Assembly (NCBI RefSeq): GCF_024748615.1
Contig: NZ_CP087168.1
Coordinates: forward strand, 3,720,001 to 3,784,000
Direction of reading: 5' to 3'
Origin: Pseudomonas sp. B21-048
Lineage (GTDB): Bacteria > Pseudomonadota > Gammaproteobacteria > Pseudomonadales > Pseudomonadaceae
Length of the DNA: 64,000 nucleotides
In this document: positions 27,145 to 36,268 of the stretch, piece after piece
Layout: every line of letters starts with the position of its first letter
How positions within the stretch are numbered: the stretch's first letter is position 1
Translations under genes and position numbers: made by a program
The notes under the pieces: model-generated
Told to the model about the DNA's origin: nothing
Database searches by the model: none
What the model saw: the letters and a program-made list of their open reading frames with translations, nothing else

Positions 27145-27236
27145 CAAGTACTAAGGTAATCGGGAGGGTTCCGTGGTTACAGTCACATAATCAGCATCAA
27201 TGCAGTCAGCCAAAGGGATTTGGCCCATTTACAGAG

Positions 27237-27262
27237 AGCCCAGCCTGGGGCCGGGCTTTTTT
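27237..27262 (+). terminator. Rho-independent terminator
   Basis: AGCCC pairs with GGGCT, with inner GGC and GCC support, followed by TTTTTT on the plus strand. It could end the transcript of the small frame at 27016-27144. Confidence 0.7.
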
Positions 27263-27409
27263 CATTCCAAACCCTCACGCATTTTTCACGCTCCCGAGCA
27301 AGGGTGAAGGCAGCTGCGCTCCCCACGTGGCTTTTCTTAGGTAATCCCGCGTGAATCGAATCATGGCCTGGAGGCTAAGCCAGTCCTTCGCAACAGGCAG
27401 CAATCGGCC

Positions 27410-27567
27410 CAGGCTGTGTAAAAACGCAAACACCATTTTGAAGTGTGCGTCACTACGTAAAATCTGCCAAAGTTCGTTTAGTCAGAGATCTGCATTTTGC
27501 GTAGGAGCGAGATTTTTCAGCTGCTCTAGTCCGAAGCGGGTGCTTGAAAACGTTTTTACACAGCCTC
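27410..27567. mobile_element. MITE copy 1 (158 bp)
   Basis: A non-coding element with terminal inverted repeats CAGGCTGTGTAAAAACG on the left and its complement with GAGGCTGTG on the right. Flanked on both sides by GGCC (27406-27409, 27568-27571), the likely 4-bp target duplication. It is almost identical to copy 2 at 31827-31985 and more distantly like copy 3. The ends resemble those of the IS1182-like element at 34513-36181, which could mobilise it. Confidence 0.85.
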
Positions 27568-27614
27568 GGCCAAAAGCGGCCCTCGGGCAAACGATAAGTG
27601 CAGCATATTCTGCA

Positions 27615-28262
27615 TTAACTAAAGTTCGGCTCGGTCAACACGTTGCGCCCTGACTGGCGCAATCGCATGCGAAAAAGATAATCACGAAGATTTGATGTTT
27701 TTCTCAGCCATTGCGCACTTTCGGGCACGCGTTCCAAATAATCGAGCATGGGCGTCAGGATGGCATCCGCCATGCTGTAGTTCGCCCCGCAGAAAAATTG
27801 CTGCCCGTCCAATTGCTTCGCCAACAGCCCAAGTGTTTGGATTGCCAATGGCTCGGCGGTAGCCACAGCTTCTCTATCGATATGACGTGATGGCTGCGCG
27901 GGTGAAACCAGCAATAAAAGATAACGACGTATCAGTCGATCATCGGCATACATCGCCAAAGCAGCGGACCACTGATCGACCTTTACCTTCTGGGCCAAGT
28001 CAGCGGGCCTTAGAGAAATATGCGCAAAGGCTTCATCCAGGTAGCGGCAAATAGTGGTTGTTTCAATTACGCTGCGTTCTCCATGCAGCAATACCGGGAC
28101 CTTGCCAAAAGGATGCAGTGCCTTGTGTTCAGGGTTGTGGAGCGTGATCGTTTTACCATCCACGTGCATCCCGTGTGTGTAATCTAGCGCTTTCTCTTCG
28201 CAGTAAAGTCTGACACTACGTACGAAGGTACTAAATCCAGGTCCCAGTATGTGCAATCTCAT
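27615..28262 (-). CDS. Glutathione S-transferase family protein
   Basis: 215 residues from MRLHILGPGFSTFVRSVRLY; AAGGAA lies at good spacing. The thioredoxin-like N-terminal domain shows HPFGKVPVLLHGERSVIETTTICRYL, with the glutathione-contacting cis-Pro and E/T pair. The helical C-terminal domain includes GANYSMADAILTPMLDYLE, the N-capping motif. It would conjugate or reduce an electrophile in the cytoplasm. It lies in the MITE-bounded segment 27.6-31.8 kb with a reductase and two regulators. Confidence 0.85.
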   Translation of the reverse strand: MRLHILGPGFSTFVRSVRLYCEEKALDYTHGMHVDGKTITLHNPEHKALHPFGKVPVLLHGERSVIETTTICRYLDEAFAHISLRPADLAQKVKVDQWSAALAMYADDRLIRRYLLLLVSPAQPSRHIDREAVATAEPLAIQTLGLLAKQLDGQQFFCGANYSMADAILTPMLDYLERVPESAQWLRKTSNLRDYLFRMRLRQSGRNVLTEPNFS

Positions 28263-28391
28263 GTGTAGTTCCTTGAGGGAAGAGTCGGCAATTCTGGTCG
28301 GTATGACTTTATGTTCAAGAACATAAAGTCCCGTTTTGTCATACTCCATCTCACTCTTTACGTACGCGTCCGGGCATCCCGTCTTGCGCAA

Positions 28392-28458
28392 CTAAACCGG
28401 TCGCCAGTTATGCGGCAGCAACTGCGCAATATCACTTGTCCGTTGCGTCGGCAGGCCT
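28392..28458 (-). pseudogene. C-terminal scrap of a transposase, possibly IS66 type
   Basis: On the minus strand the end reads GLPTQRTSDIAQLLPHNWRPV and stop, which resembles the last residues of IS66-family TnpC. Nothing of the remaining 480 residues is present. The gap 28459-28689 next to it carries no clear feature. Confidence 0.4.
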
Positions 28459-28689
28459 CTCACGATTAGTACCCCGCACCTTGCGGTGCCTCGTTACATT
28501 GTCAAAGGCGCTCTTGATTCAGCCTTCTAGATTCACCCGGTGACACGGGTGGATCCCTTGTAAGTGGGAACAACTTCTGTATGCGAATTCGTGTCGCACT
28601 CCGCCCAATTATTGTCAATAGGTACCCCGTCATCGAGATAGCACGATAGCGCCGTCCAGCGTTCAGGCTGTAATCCAGTGCTTTAAAAC

Positions 28690-28938
28690 AAGGCGCCTCG
28701 CCCAGCCGTTTCCGCAATTGGACGCCCGGAATGGAGAAGATGCCCAGCAATGCCGGGGGCAAGGTGGTTACCAGCAAGGTCGAGGTAAACCCCAGCTCCA
28801 GCGTCGCCAGCAGCGGCCCAACGGTGGCGAAGATCAGGCGCAAAGCCGGCCCACAGCAGCCATTGTTGGGATACCAGCGCAGCCGCGGCTGCTCGTAGCA
28901 CCGGCGATGTCGGGAATGCTTATGGCCTTCCTGTTCAT
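28690..28938 (-). pseudogene. 5' remnant of an MFS transporter gene (CynX-like), frameshifted
   Basis: An ATG overlapping the stop of the upstream reductase gene (ATGA) opens a frame that reads MNRKAISIPDIAGATSSRGC. After about 30 codons the MFS-like reading LRLIFATVGPLLATLELGF, then TLPPALLGIFSIPG, continues in another frame, so one frameshift has occurred. The sequence stops after about the second helix. It was probably cotranscribed with the reductase and was cut by later rearrangement. Confidence 0.6.
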
Positions 28939-29978
28939 AGCGCCTCCAGTTCAACCATGACCAGGCCTTTGAGCCTCCCGGCGCATGCTTCCTGCAGGGC
29001 ATACGGAGCGTTATCCAGGCCCTTTATCGTGGTGTGCGGCAGCCAAATGAGGCCCTCGTGCTGCCAGGTATCCACTTGCCGCAACCATGCATCGAACAGG
29101 GTCGGGGCATGCTCGTCAGCGCTGAAACCGCGCACCGTCACGCCTTTGAGAATGAGCTGGAAAGTGTCCACTTCCACCAGCGCCTTCAGCGTCGCGTTGC
29201 GCGGGTTCAATTCAGCCGTCAGCGCACCGAGCAACACGCAGCGTGCGCCCTCCCGGGTCTGCTCGATGGCCGCCGCCAGTTGCTCGCCGCCGACCATGTC
29301 GACGATCACGTCGATACCGTCTGGGGCAGCCGCCGCCAGCTGTTCGCGGATCGAGCCGCCATCCCGGGTCACCACCGCATCGTAGCCCAGTTCGGTCTGC
29401 ATCCACTGCGCCTTCTCCTGGCCGCTGGTACTGCCGATAACGCGCGTGGCCCCGAGCAACCGTGCGATCTGCCCGGCCATCGAACCAATGGCGCCAGCGC
29501 CGCTGGTGACGAACACCGTGTCGCCCGGACGCACCTGCACGCATTGCGTCAGTGCTGCGTAAGCGGTCCAACCGTGCCCCAACCAGGCGGCAGGGTCGAC
29601 GGTCGGCGTGTTTATGACCTTGCATTGCGTGGCCGGCACCACCGCGTACTCCCGCCAGCCCAGCGAGTGCATGACCAGACTGCCGACTCGCAGATCGCAG
29701 CCGCGGCCTGCCTGCACCACCTCGCCGATGGCCCCGTCCGCCAGGGTGTCACCGGGATTGAGTGGCGGGAAGGGAATACCCTTGACCTCTTCGGCACCCT
29801 GCTCTGCCATCAGGCGCGTTGAAATGGATACCCGAAACCAGCGGTTGCGCACCAACACTTCACCTGGGCCTGGAGCGGAGGCGGTAGTTTCTACGATGGC
29901 AAAATGTTTGGCCTCCAATTCCCCGGTAGTGTGATCAATCAAAATGACCTCACGGGAAAGGCATATTTCTTCTAACAT
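28935..29978 (-). CDS. Medium-chain NADP-dependent oxidoreductase (leukotriene B4 dehydrogenase/CurA-like)
   Basis: 347 residues from MLEEICLSREVILIDH; AAGGAA precedes the ATG. Typical of the zinc-free MDR subgroup: substrate domain with PGEVLVRNRWFRVS, then the NADP-binding VFVTSGAGAIGSMAGQIARLLGA, with the AXXGXXG type loop, and IDVIVDMVGGEQL. Likely reduces an alpha,beta-unsaturated carbonyl compound. It is divergent from the AraC regulator gene at 30169, which may control it. A truncated MFS gene follows by ATGA overlap. Confidence 0.88.
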   Translation of the reverse strand: MLEEICLSREVILIDHTTGELEAKHFAIVETTASAPGPGEVLVRNRWFRVSISTRLMAEQGAEEVKGIPFPPLNPGDTLADGAIGEVVQAGRGCDLRVGSLVMHSLGWREYAVVPATQCKVINTPTVDPAAWLGHGWTAYAALTQCVQVRPGDTVFVTSGAGAIGSMAGQIARLLGATRVIGSTSGQEKAQWMQTELGYDAVVTRDGGSIREQLAAAAPDGIDVIVDMVGGEQLAAAIEQTREGARCVLLGALTAELNPRNATLKALVEVDTFQLILKGVTVRGFSADEHAPTLFDAWLRQVDTWQHEGLIWLPHTTIKGLDNAPYALQEACAGRLKGLVMVELEAL

Positions 29979-30168
29979 CGTTGATTTCCTTATTTCACTG
30001 TATAGACACCTCGCCAGATGCGGCGAGGGAGGCTCGCTTGTGCCGGAGCCACTATAGGAAATAAACACGGATATATTTCATTCGATTCTTAGGCGATCCG
30101 GATTCTCTCTTTGGCATTTCGGATCCTGGATCTAATAATTGAGCCGACGGCATTAGAAAGGAGTCTCT

Positions 30169-31116
30169 ATGAGCTATCGCTTCACGGCCGCGGACCGGTC
30201 GGCGCCCACCCGAGTGGGCCAAACACCCTGGTTGCGCTCACAGCTTCCAGAAGAACTGGGCACTTGCTTCACCGACCAATTGCTGTTCGAGGATGGCCTA
30301 TCGGTGGTCTATTCCAACTACCACCCGCGCCATCACCTGGTGGAAACCAGCACCCAGGAAAGGCAACGCGCCCTGACCGTGGCCATCGCCTTGGACGGCC
30401 GGTCGAGCAGCACCGCCTCCAATGGCCAACGGTTCGACTTCGTCTCTGGGCATAGCACTATCGCAGCCTACGGCTGCTTGCACGGCGAGCGCCATTATCC
30501 GGCCAACCAGGCGATTCGCCAGGTGCGCCTGATCGCCCAAGAAGCGCTGCTGCATAAATACGGCCTGATGGGCCTGCTCGAGGGCGGCGCCAAAGGACAA
30601 TCGACCCATCACCTATTTTGTGGCAAACACGGTGCGGCGACGCAACGGCTGGCCGAATCGTTGATCCACCTGCACGACCACGCCGGCAGCCTACTGGACA
30701 CCCACATTACCGCGCTCGGGCTACTGTCCGAGCAAATCAGCCCATTCACCCCGCAGCAACCGACGACGACCATGGCCCATGCACAGAACCAGGACATCAT
30801 GATGCGCGCCCGGGGCATCATGATGAGCCAGTACGACCGCCCTCTCACCGTCGGTTACCTGTGCACGGCCGTCGGTACCAACGAGTTCAAGCTCAAACAG
30901 GGCTTCCGTACCCTGTTCGGGACCAGCCCGCACCGCATGCTTACCGATATCCGCATGGCCAAGGCCTGGGAACTGCTGGAAACCGGACTCCAGGTGTCCA
31001 CGGTGGCCTATAAGGTCGGTTTCCAGCACCTGTCGAGTTTCAGCTCGGCGTTCGAGCGGTACTACGGACGCACGGCGAAATCGGTGGCGGGGCCGAAGGT
31101 CAACGGCAAAGAATGA
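30169..31116 (+). CDS. AraC-family transcriptional regulator
   Basis: 315 residues. The C-terminal AraC domain has two helix-turn-helix units: PLTVGYLCTAVGTNEFKLKQ and the second with TVAYKVGFQHLSSFSSAFERYYG. The middle motif LTDIRMAKAWELLETG links them. The N-terminal 200 residues resemble the PchR-type sensing region rather than the sugar-binding cupin, so the ligand may be a small aromatic or siderophore-like compound, an inference only. AAAGGAG lies just upstream of the ATG. Divergent from the reductase gene. Confidence 0.9.
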   Translation: MSYRFTAADRSAPTRVGQTPWLRSQLPEELGTCFTDQLLFEDGLSVVYSNYHPRHHLVETSTQERQRALTVAIALDGRSSSTASNGQRFDFVSGHSTIAAYGCLHGERHYPANQAIRQVRLIAQEALLHKYGLMGLLEGGAKGQSTHHLFCGKHGAATQRLAESLIHLHDHAGSLLDTHITALGLLSEQISPFTPQQPTTTMAHAQNQDIMMRARGIMMSQYDRPLTVGYLCTAVGTNEFKLKQGFRTLFGTSPHRMLTDIRMAKAWELLETGLQVSTVAYKVGFQHLSSFSSAFERYYGRTAKSVAGPKVNGKE

Positions 31117-31222
31117 CAGGCTATGGAGTAGGCGAAATGCGCGCCGTTTTCGTCTGCCCGTTGAGGGTGGCACTCAGCCAGTTTTTACATCGCAATTCGG
31201 CGTTTTACTGAGGAGAAGACGT

Positions 31223-31789
31223 ATGCCCTGGCCCGCTACGCAGCGCGCAACCACTCGACAGATGATTCTGAATAGCGCAGCGCGACTCTTCGCACTAGAA
31301 GGTTTCGAAAAAGTCAGTATCGATTCAATTATGGAGAGTGCGGGATTGACCCGAGGGGCCTTCTATAGTCACTTCGCATCCAAAACGGCGCTTTACACCG
31401 AAGCTATTAGAAATGCCGCGAACGCGGGGGGCGCGATACTGGAAGAGGCTGGTAAAGATGGTTTGCAGCAGGTAGTGAAAGACTATCTCCGCATGGACCA
31501 TCGGGATGCAAGCCGCATGCACTGTCCGTTAGCCTTCATGGTCAATGATGCTGCTCGGCAGGACGGAGCCATCCAGGAGAGCTACACCCAAGTGCTCGCA
31601 GCTTTCATCACTCGCCTGGAGTCCGGACTGAAATCGACGACAGAGACGGATACACGCCAGCATGCTCTGCAAATTGCCGTAGGGATGGTTGGGGGCTTGG
31701 CACTAGCTCGAGCTGTGGCCGATGACCAATTGGCGCAAGAAATTCTCACAGCCTGTCAACAGGGATGTTTGCAGCTCGTTGAGCTATGA
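31223..31789 (+). CDS. TetR-family repressor
   Basis: 188 residues. The N-terminal HTH begins TRQMILNSAARLFALEGFEKVSIDSIMESAGLTRGAFYSHFASK in the usual TetR spacing. The ligand domain is not assignable. GAGGAGAAGACGT precedes the ATG. Located 106 bp after the AraC gene and just before MITE copy 2. It may control the divergent reductase/MFS genes or a lost efflux gene. Confidence 0.9.
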   Translation: MPWPATQRATTRQMILNSAARLFALEGFEKVSIDSIMESAGLTRGAFYSHFASKTALYTEAIRNAANAGGAILEEAGKDGLQQVVKDYLRMDHRDASRMHCPLAFMVNDAARQDGAIQESYTQVLAAFITRLESGLKSTTETDTRQHALQIAVGMVGGLALARAVADDQLAQEILTACQQGCLQLVEL

Positions 31790-31826
31790 CATGCCTTAGC
31801 AAGCAACGAAACGGCCGCATTGGGTC

Positions 31827-31985
31827 CAGGTTGTGTAAAAACGCAAACACCATTTTGAAGTGTGCGTCACTACGTAAAATCTGCCAAAGCTCGTTTAGTC
31901 AGAGATCTGCATTTTGCGTAGGAGCGAGATTTTTCAGCTGCTCTAGTCCGAAGCTGGTGCTTGAAAAACGTTTTTACACAGCCTC
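31827..31985. mobile_element. MITE copy 2 (159 bp)
   Basis: Nearly identical over its whole length to copy 1, in the same orientation. Left end CAGGTTGTGTAAAAACG, right end the complement with GAGGCTGTG. Flanks are GGTC at 31823-31826 and GGCC at 31986-31989. The two copies bracket 4.3 kb containing the GST, reductase, AraC and TetR genes. Confidence 0.85.
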
Positions 31986-32099
31986 GGCCAGAAGCGGACG
32001 TCAGAGTCGTGCAAACAAATGTGCCCCCTTTAGCGTTCCCGGCAAGTTTTCAGGCGCGAAGAAAAACTATCGAAAGACAGTTTGCTGCCTGTACTTGGC

Positions 32100-32954
32100 T
32101 CACGTTTCGTAAGCAATGGTGTAGGTGTTCCCGGAGCGCTTGATATGAGCAAAGCCGAGCGCTCCCAAGTGCATGCCAGCGACCATCAAATTGTCTGAAC
32201 TGGCAACATCCAGCAGCCTCGTTCGCGTGGCCGCCGATAGCAGTGGGTCGTGGTCGAAGGCAATCGTGACATCGGGGCGCGAAATCTGAATCTGAGGAAA
32301 ATGAACAATATCGCCCCACACCAGCAGGCTGCCTGCCGCGGACTCAAATCGGTAGCCGCAATGCCCGACGGTATGCCCAGGCAATGGCATTGCACTGATG
32401 CCCGGCAGGACATCATTGGCGGTGAATGGGCGCAGATTTTTCCGGTACCGTTCGAACACCCTTCGTGCAAACAGAAAGTTTCTACGCGCGCGTTCATTGG
32501 CCTGGCCAAGGTGGCCATCGTCCTCCCAGAACGCTAGCTCTCGCTGATGCACAACCAACTCAGCATTGGCGAAGGCCATTTCTCCCGCTGCGTTCAACAA
32601 GCCACCGATGTGGTCGGGGTGCGCGTGGGTCAGCAGAATCGTATCTATGTCACCGGGCTGCACGCCGGCCAATGCAAGATTGGCCAGCAACTCGCCGCCC
32701 CATTGATTGAATCCGCCGGCGCCGGCGTCGATCAGAATCGTTCGGCCACGCCCACGTACCAGATAGCAATTGATATGGATCGACGCTGGCTCGCTGATTC
32801 CGGCGGCTAACTGGAGTCGGACCGCCTCCGTTGGCGCGATGTTGGCGAGAAAATCCAGGCTCGCCCCCAAGTAGCCGTCGCTGATGGCGGTGATTGAAAA
32901 CTCGCCGACTTGCTGGCTGGGGAGTCTCCAGCGATGTATGTCCACGTTACTCAT
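32100..32954 (-). CDS. Metallo-beta-lactamase-fold hydrolase
   Basis: 284 residues. The metal-binding motif LTHAHPDHIGGL (HxHxDH) is intact, followed by further ligands in PLPGHTVGHCGY and WGDIVHFPQ, and a His near the C-terminus in AGMHLGALGF. No signal peptide. Relatives include lactonases and glyoxalase II-like enzymes; the substrate cannot be named. It overlaps the preceding gene (32951-33460) by 4 bp, so the pair is one operon, with a divergent LysR regulator. Confidence 0.88.
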   Translation of the reverse strand: MSNVDIHRWRLPSQQVGEFSITAISDGYLGASLDFLANIAPTEAVRLQLAAGISEPASIHINCYLVRGRGRTILIDAGAGGFNQWGGELLANLALAGVQPGDIDTILLTHAHPDHIGGLLNAAGEMAFANAELVVHQRELAFWEDDGHLGQANERARRNFLFARRVFERYRKNLRPFTANDVLPGISAMPLPGHTVGHCGYRFESAAGSLLVWGDIVHFPQIQISRPDVTIAFDHDPLLSAATRTRLLDVASSDNLMVAGMHLGALGFAHIKRSGNTYTIAYET

Positions 32955-33460
32955 GACTGTAACTGCACGGTCATGGCGCGATATACATTCAGCCCCTGCA
33001 GATTACTGGCCCTGGCCTGAACGCAGCCCAGTTTAGCCAGCCAGCGGCTTGCAGGGGCCTTGTCCAAAGCAACGGCGTGCAGCGCTAAAGGCGTAAGGCC
33101 TAACTCAATCAACACGTGAGGGCCCTGTTCACTGACCAACAGGAACTCGTCCGCGCCCACGGCAATTGCCCGGTCCGGCCCTGCATAGAAATTGCGCCTC
33201 CAATCAGTGATATGGGACTGCCAGCGGGAAAAATTGCCCCCGCCTTTTTGGCGGTACTCGTCGCTGTGCAATACGGCAAGGGTGTCGACTGAATGTAAGG
33301 CCAGATAAGCCGGGCAAGCGCCGCTCAAAGCTTTGAAACGCTGTGAGGATCTGAAACCGCTCACCGAGATCAGCGCCGGCAGTTTTTCCAGGCTGTAAAA
33401 CCCATTCCACTCGGCTTCGCTGGCGAGGTCAGCGTAGTTGCATTCGACTGTGTAAATCAT
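32951..33460 (-). CDS. Hypothetical protein, possible dimeric alpha/beta-barrel fold
   Basis: 169 residues, MIYTVECNYADLASEAEWNGFYSLEKLPALIS. The stretch SVSGFRSSQRFKAL then AYLALHSVDTLAVLHSDEYR resembles small ferredoxin-like (EthD/DUF4286-type) proteins that bind hydrophobic substrates, a weak resemblance. It is translationally coupled to the metallo-hydrolase. It presumably acts in the same catabolic step, with regulation by the divergent LysR gene. Confidence 0.6.
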   Translation of the reverse strand: MIYTVECNYADLASEAEWNGFYSLEKLPALISVSGFRSSQRFKALSGACPAYLALHSVDTLAVLHSDEYRQKGGGNFSRWQSHITDWRRNFYAGPDRAIAVGADEFLLVSEQGPHVLIELGLTPLALHAVALDKAPASRWLAKLGCVQARASNLQGLNVYRAMTVQLQS

Positions 33461-33585
33461 AACGTCACTTCATGGATTGATGTTCCATCATGCTAGTGGC
33501 ACGGTAGTGCCCCATAAAACGATTTTTCGGCACCCTTCAGTGACTAAACATCAAGCTGGCTGCCTTGAGTCCAGGAAATAAGTCC

Positions 33586-34473
33586 ATGCGTCGAAAGCTC
33601 CCTAGTAACGCTGCCCTGATTGCCTTTGAAACAGCAGCCCGCCATGGCAGCTTCGCCCGTGCCGCAAATGAATTGGCCTTGACTGAGGGCGCAATCAGTC
33701 GGCAGATAGGCCGCCTGGAAGCCTTTCTGGGCGTCACCCTATTCGAGCGCGTTGGCAACCGCGTGCGGCTCTTGCCTAACGGTGAGCGCTACGCGGCGCA
33801 AGTGCGCGAACTACTCGACCGCCTCGACAGGGACAGCCAGTATTTGATGGGCCAGCCCAAAAACGGCGCAAGCCTGGATATCGCCGTCAGCCCAACCTTT
33901 GCCCTGCGCTGGCTAATCCCTCGGTTGTCTGGCTTTAGCCAGCAACACCCGAATATCTGCGTACACCTCTCGGAACGCATGGAGCCGTTCGTGCTTGCCG
34001 GTAGCGGCTTTGATGCCGCCATCCATTTTGAACACCCGGCCTGGACAGGCACGCACACGCACCCCCTGTTAAACGAAGTGTTAATTCCGGTTTGTCACCC
34101 TGAGCTCCTAAATCAGGGCAACCAGGCAACGGCTCTGGATTCACTGCCGCGATTACACCGACGACAGAACCCGGATGCGTGGCAACGCTATGCCCAGGAA
34201 ACCGGGATTGTCCTGAGCAACCCAGCGATGGGCGCCCGCTACGATTTGCATGCGATGTTGATTGAGGCCGCACTGGCTGGTCTCGGTGTGGCACTCGTAC
34301 CGCGCCTGTACGTGGAAGCCGAGCTGGCGCAAGGTCGGCTGGTTGCGCCATGGCCGCAGGAGAAGAATGTCGCCAAGACCTTCTGTCTCGTGTTACCTGA
34401 ACCCCTTGAGCTGAGCCGCGCGCCCATCCAGGCATTTGCGCATTGGCTGTTGGAGGAGGCGCAGGTGAAGTAG
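33586..34473 (+). CDS. LysR-family regulator (GcvA-like subgroup)
   Basis: 295 residues from MRRKLPSNAALIAFETAARHG, with the winged HTH SFARAANELALTEGAISRQIGRLE near residues 20-45. The effector domain follows normally (DIAVSPTFALRWLIPRL and LIEAALAGLGVALVP). AGGA lies 11 bp upstream of this ATG. It is divergent from the hypothetical/metallo-hydrolase pair and probably regulates it. Its 3' end lies 40 bp before the IS1182-like element and is intact. Confidence 0.9.
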   Translation: MRRKLPSNAALIAFETAARHGSFARAANELALTEGAISRQIGRLEAFLGVTLFERVGNRVRLLPNGERYAAQVRELLDRLDRDSQYLMGQPKNGASLDIAVSPTFALRWLIPRLSGFSQQHPNICVHLSERMEPFVLAGSGFDAAIHFEHPAWTGTHTHPLLNEVLIPVCHPELLNQGNQATALDSLPRLHRRQNPDAWQRYAQETGIVLSNPAMGARYDLHAMLIEAALAGLGVALVPRLYVEAELAQGRLVAPWPQEKNVAKTFCLVLPEPLELSRAPIQAFAHWLLEEAQVK

Positions 34474-34512
34474 GGGCATGCGGAGGTGCCAGCACCGGGT
34501 CTGCTTCTGGCC

Positions 34513-36181
34513 CAGAGTGTGTAAAAACGCTCATGGGCCTCATCGTCGTGGAGCATTGACATCCGTTGGCTGAGCGATCGCACGGTCAATGTTGCGGGTT
34601 GCATCGGTCGCGACCTGGAACACTTCAATGTTGTTTTTACAGCCTCTGAAATGGGCCAAAATCAGCCTTTTTCTATGCCGACAGCGCCTTCATCAAACCG
34701 TGAGCACCGATGATTTTCATGACCCGTTTCATGTTGTAGGCGAGCACATTTAAACTCATCTCCGCACCCACCCCGGCCAGCTTCCGCGTCAGGAAGTGCG
34801 TCGCACCCATCCATTGTTTGAGCGTCCCGAAGGGATGCTCAACCGTCCGTTTTCGAACTCGCATCATCTCCGGGGCTTTGCTCAGCCGAAGCTGCATCTC
34901 CTCCAGCACGGCTTCATGCTCCCAGCGTCGAACTCGTCGAACTCGTCGCTCCGTGCTCGGTGTGCACTGCGATTTCAACGCGCAGCCCTGGCATTTCGAA
35001 CTCCAGTACCGGTGCAACTTCAGGCCTTTTTCAACGTAGGAATAGTGCCAGATCAGCGCCTCTCCTGCCGGGCAAATGTATTCATTTTTTGCCGCGTCAT
35101 AGACGAAGGCATCGTTATTGAAACGCCCGTCAGCCTTGGCTCCAGAGGTCATCGGCTTGGGTACATAGGCGGTGATGCCGGCATCGTGACAAGCCAGGAT
35201 TTGTTCGCTTTTGAAGTAACCTCGGTCAGCCACCACCGACAACGTATCTGACGCCATCGCCTCGCGGGCCTGCTTGGCCATCGAGTTGAGTTGATCGTGG
35301 TCGGAACCGACGTTAGTCACCTCATGCGCAACGATCAAATGGTGCTGGGTATCGACCGCTGTCTGCACGTTGTAGCCGACGATTCCCGTGCCGCGCGTCA
35401 TCATGGAGCGGGCGTCTGGATCGGTCAGTGAGACCTGTTTATCCGGCGATTCATTGAGCTGGATTTCGATCGCCTGAAGCTCTTTCATTTGAGTTTTGAG
35501 CTTGGCGATCTTCTCTTCCAGCCGCACGGCACTGGGCTCGGAAGCTGTTGGTTCTTGCCGATCGGCAGCATCGAGTGCCGTCAGGTAGCGGCTGATACTC
35601 GATTCAATTTCTTCCATTCGCCGCTTCAGTTTGGCGCTGGTGAAATTGCGGTCGCGGTTGTTGACGGCTTTGAATTTACTGCCATCGATGGCGACCAGAT
35701 TTTCTCCGAATAATCCCAACTGCTGACACAGCACAACGAACTGGCGACAGACGCCTCGGATGGCCTTGCTGTTGTCTTTTCGGAAGTTAGCGATGGTCTT
35801 GAAGTCCGGCATCAAACGTCCGGTCAACCACATCAGTTCGACGTTGCGTTGAGCTTCTCGTTCCAACCGCCGGCTTGACTGGATGCGGTTGAGATAGCCG
35901 TAGATGTATATCTTTAGCAAGATCGCGGGGTGGTAAGCCGGCCGGCCAGTATCGGCTGGGATCGCACCTTCAAAACCCAGATTGACCAGGTCTAGTTCGT
36001 CGACGAAGACGTCGACTACGCGCACCGGATTGGTATCGCTGACGTAGTCGTCGAGACTCTCGGGAAGTAAGGTGCCTTGGCCTCGATGTTCACCTTGGAT
36101 AAAGCGCTTCATGGGCGATCCCTGCGATGAAATCCTCAGAAATCATAGCAAGGGTTCGCGAAGGCGTTTTTACACACTCTG
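34513..36181 (-). mobile_element. IS1182-like insertion sequence A (1669 bp)
   Basis: Perfect inverted ends CAGAGTGTGTAAAAACGC at both edges, immediately flanked by GGCC on each side (34509-34512 and 36182-36185), the likely 4-bp duplication. Transposase gene inside on the minus strand. The left 130 bp contain a second inner end-like sequence, GTTTTTACAGCCTC at 34633-34646, as if a MITE-like unit forms the end. Outside the GGCC the flanks continue the inverted symmetry (TCTGCTTCT and AAAAGCAGA), showing insertion at the centre of a palindromic repeat. Confidence 0.88.
34673..36112 (-). CDS. IS1182-family transposase A
   Basis: 479 residues, MKRFIQGEHRGQGTLLPESL. DDE residues are seen in LVAIDGSKFKAVNNRD, VVADRGYFKSEQIL and RTVEHPFGTLKQWMG. 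A Cys-rich segment, CPAGE...CQGCALKSQC, is typical for the family. The gene appears intact, so the element is likely active. Confidence 0.9.
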   Translation of the reverse strand: MKRFIQGEHRGQGTLLPESLDDYVSDTNPVRVVDVFVDELDLVNLGFEGAIPADTGRPAYHPAILLKIYIYGYLNRIQSSRRLEREAQRNVELMWLTGRLMPDFKTIANFRKDNSKAIRGVCRQFVVLCQQLGLFGENLVAIDGSKFKAVNNRDRNFTSAKLKRRMEEIESSISRYLTALDAADRQEPTASEPSAVRLEEKIAKLKTQMKELQAIEIQLNESPDKQVSLTDPDARSMMTRGTGIVGYNVQTAVDTQHHLIVAHEVTNVGSDHDQLNSMAKQAREAMASDTLSVVADRGYFKSEQILACHDAGITAYVPKPMTSGAKADGRFNNDAFVYDAAKNEYICPAGEALIWHYSYVEKGLKLHRYWSSKCQGCALKSQCTPSTERRVRRVRRWEHEAVLEEMQLRLSKAPEMMRVRKRTVEHPFGTLKQWMGATHFLTRKLAGVGAEMSLNVLAYNMKRVMKIIGAHGLMKALSA

Positions 36182-36268
36182 GGCCAAAAGCAGACTCTGG
36201 ACAATCCGCTCCACAAGGCGATAGAGTCAGTAGTTCAGACCAACTACCCCGAACGATAAGGACATGGA

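Noticed and set aside
27351..27653. 100-residue plus-strand frame over MITE copy 1, with a similar one at 31786-32112
   Set aside because: Both frames are produced by the repeated element itself. The shared peptide is a by-product of MITE sequence, not a conserved protein.
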